Shown: positions 5,645-6,750 of the stretch, in pieces
How the letters are laid out: every line of letters begins with the position of its first letter
Position numbering within the stretch: position 1 is the first letter of the stretch
Assembly: GCA_002494975.1 (NCBI GenBank)
Contig: DADI01000059.1
Coordinates: 1 to 6,750 of the forward strand
Length of the DNA stretch: 6,750 bases
DNA from: Euryarchaeota archaeon UBA556
GTDB lineage: Archaea > Thermoplasmatota > Poseidoniia > Poseidoniales > Thalassarchaeaceae
Direction: 5' to 3'
Translations under genes and position numbers: made by a program
The notes under the pieces: generated by a model
What the model was told of the DNA's origin: nothing
Databases searched by the model: none
Seen by the model: the letters and a program-made list of their open reading frames with translations, nothing else

Positions 5645-6750
5645 ATGTCTATGATTAAAGTAGAAATCAATGAGGAAGAGACACATGAATATGCTTCAGG
5701 AATCAGTGCTGGAGAAGTATTGGAGAATGTATATGGAAAGAGATATGGCGCAGTAGCGGCAGTTGTAGATGGTATTGAAAGAGACATGTCATTCATCCTA
5801 GATTCGAATTGTAAAGTTGATCCAATTTTAGGAGAATCCGATGAAGGATTGTATATTCTAAGGCACTCCTGTGCACATTTATTAGCTCAGGCAGTTGTAG
5901 AAATGTTTCCAGATGCTAAACCAACTATTGGGCCACCAATTGATCATGGATTCTACTATGATTTCCATATGAGCCCCATCGGTGATTCTGAACTCAAAGA
6001 ATTAGAAAAAAGAATGAATAAACTTGTTAAAGCCAATATTAAAATTGAGAGAGAGGAACATGAAAACAATATTCTAAGAGAAATGTTTTCAGATAATAAA
6101 TTTAAGATTGAAATAATGGATGATAAAATAGGCCATGATATCGGATCATCGGCATACAGGCAAGGGGAGTTTGTTGACCTTTGTAAAGGCCCTCATGTAC
6201 CTTCAACGTCTCATTTAAGGTGGTTTAAGTTAACTAGTACAAGTCAGGCATATTGGCGAGCAGACCGTAATAGGGAGCCTTTGACTAGAATTTATGGAAT
6301 GTGCTATGCGACTAAAGATGGGTTGAAAGAAAGGCAGAGACAGATTGAAGAAGCTGCAAAAAGAGATCATAAGAAAATTGGTAAAGAAATGGAACTTTAC
6401 ATGATTGATGAATTAATTGGTAAAGGTTTACCGGTATGGCTACCAAACGGAGAAATTCTAAAATCTGAAATTGAAAATTATGCTTTAGAAACTGAAGAAA
6501 GTTATGAGTATCAAAGAGTAACTACACCTGCCCTAGCAAAGCAAGAATTATTCGAATGTAGTGGGCATCTTCCTCACTACTCAGATGGAATGTATCCACC
6601 GATGGAAATGGATGACGGTACGTACTATCTAAAAGCAATGAATTGCCCTATGCATCATTTAGTTTATCGTAATAAAAAAAGATCATATCGTGAATTACCA
6701 TTTAGAATTGCTGAATATGGGACCTGTTATCGTAATGAAATGTCCGGGGC
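5645..6750 (+). CDS. thrS: Threonyl-tRNA synthetase, bacterial-type architecture, N-terminal part
   Basis: Class II aminoacyl-tRNA synthetase that charges tRNA-Thr and removes mischarged serine. The window holds 368 complete codons plus two bases; the rest of the catalytic core and the anticodon-binding domain lie past the right edge. Domains in order: TGS (about 1-64, starting IKVEINEEE); the editing domain (about 65-230) with HSCAH (His74, His78) and CKGPH (Cys180, His184), the four residues of the bacterial/eukaryotic-type editing pocket; a linker helix; then the class II core from about 243 with LPNGEIL, RVTTPALAKQELFECSGH, the zinc-ligand Cys334 in KAMNCPMHH, and motif 2 RIAEYGTCYRNEMSG with Arg363. 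The DTD-like editing domain usual in archaeal ThrRS is absent. ATG 5645 is supported by GGAGG. It follows arcC by 75 bp on the same strand. No leader attenuator or regulatory RNA is evident. Confidence 0.97.
   Translation, partial: MSMIKVEINEEETHEYASGISAGEVLENVYGKRYGAVAAVVDGIERDMSFILDSNCKVDPILGESDEGLYILRHSCAHLLAQAVVEMFPDAKPTIGPPIDHGFYYDFHMSPIGDSELKELEKRMNKLVKANIKIEREEHENNILREMFSDNKFKIEIMDDKIGHDIGSSAYRQGEFVDLCKGPHVPSTSHLRWFKLTSTSQAYWRADRNREPLTRIYGMCYATKDGLKERQRQIEEAAKRDHKKIGKEMELYMIDELIGKGLPVWLPNGEILKSEIENYALETEESYEYQRVTTPALAKQELFECSGHLPHYSDGMYPPMEMDDGTYYLKAMNCPMHHLVYRNKKRSYRELPFRIAEYGTCYRNEMSG

Noticed and set aside
1..6750. A mobile element, defence system, CRISPR array or other novel multi-gene system
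   Set aside because: All six large genes belong to known housekeeping families, gaps are short, and no transposase, integrase, direct repeats or attachment-like sequences were seen on either strand.

Overview
The window is ordinary, densely packed, AT-rich housekeeping DNA, most likely from an archaeon. The archaeal evidence is a group II chaperonin (thermosome) subunit, a COG3199-type ATP-NAD kinase-like protein of the form usual in archaea, start codons without Shine-Dalgarno sequences on the genes that follow promoters, and an AT-rich TATA-like element at leaderless-promoter spacing. The short-chain-dehydrogenase form of threonine dehydrogenase, characterised for example in Thermoplasma, points to Thermoplasmatota. 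A marine group II/III (Poseidoniales-like) lineage is my best guess, but this is inferred from protein flavour and is not proven by anything in the window.

Layout, left to right: the 3' part of a thermosome subunit (+, cut by the left edge, ends 741); an SDR-type L-threonine 3-dehydrogenase (-, 743-1699); a 110-bp divergent gap; CTP synthase pyrG (+, 1810-3465); an ATP-NAD kinase-like protein (-, 3462-4607); a 53-bp divergent gap; carbamate kinase arcC (+, 4661-5569); a 75-bp gap with a clear Shine-Dalgarno; and a threonyl-tRNA synthetase thrS of bacterial architecture (+, from 5645, cut by the right edge). No stretch of more than 300 bases lacks a gene. I see no RNA gene, mobile element, CRISPR array, long repeat or broken gene.

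The strands alternate +, -, +, -, +, +. The two convergent junctions have no spacer: one base between 741 and 743, and a four-base overlap at 3462-3465 in which the two stop codons share TTAA. The divergent junctions are short and carry the promoters. The 53-bp gap holds a single AT-rich element almost equidistant (about 27 bp) from both start codons, which suggests two leaderless transcripts fired from one shared site. arcC and thrS are probably co-transcribed.

Functionally the genes are core metabolism and translation: protein folding, threonine catabolism, CTP synthesis, a possible NAD(P) or lipid-like small-molecule kinase, carbamoyl-phosphate/ATP interconversion, and threonyl-tRNA charging with editing. 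I found no convincing sign of a new multi-gene system. The points most worth a second look are the symmetric promoter, the tail-to-tail overlaps, the bacterial-type ThrRS, and the uncharacterised COG3199 kinase.
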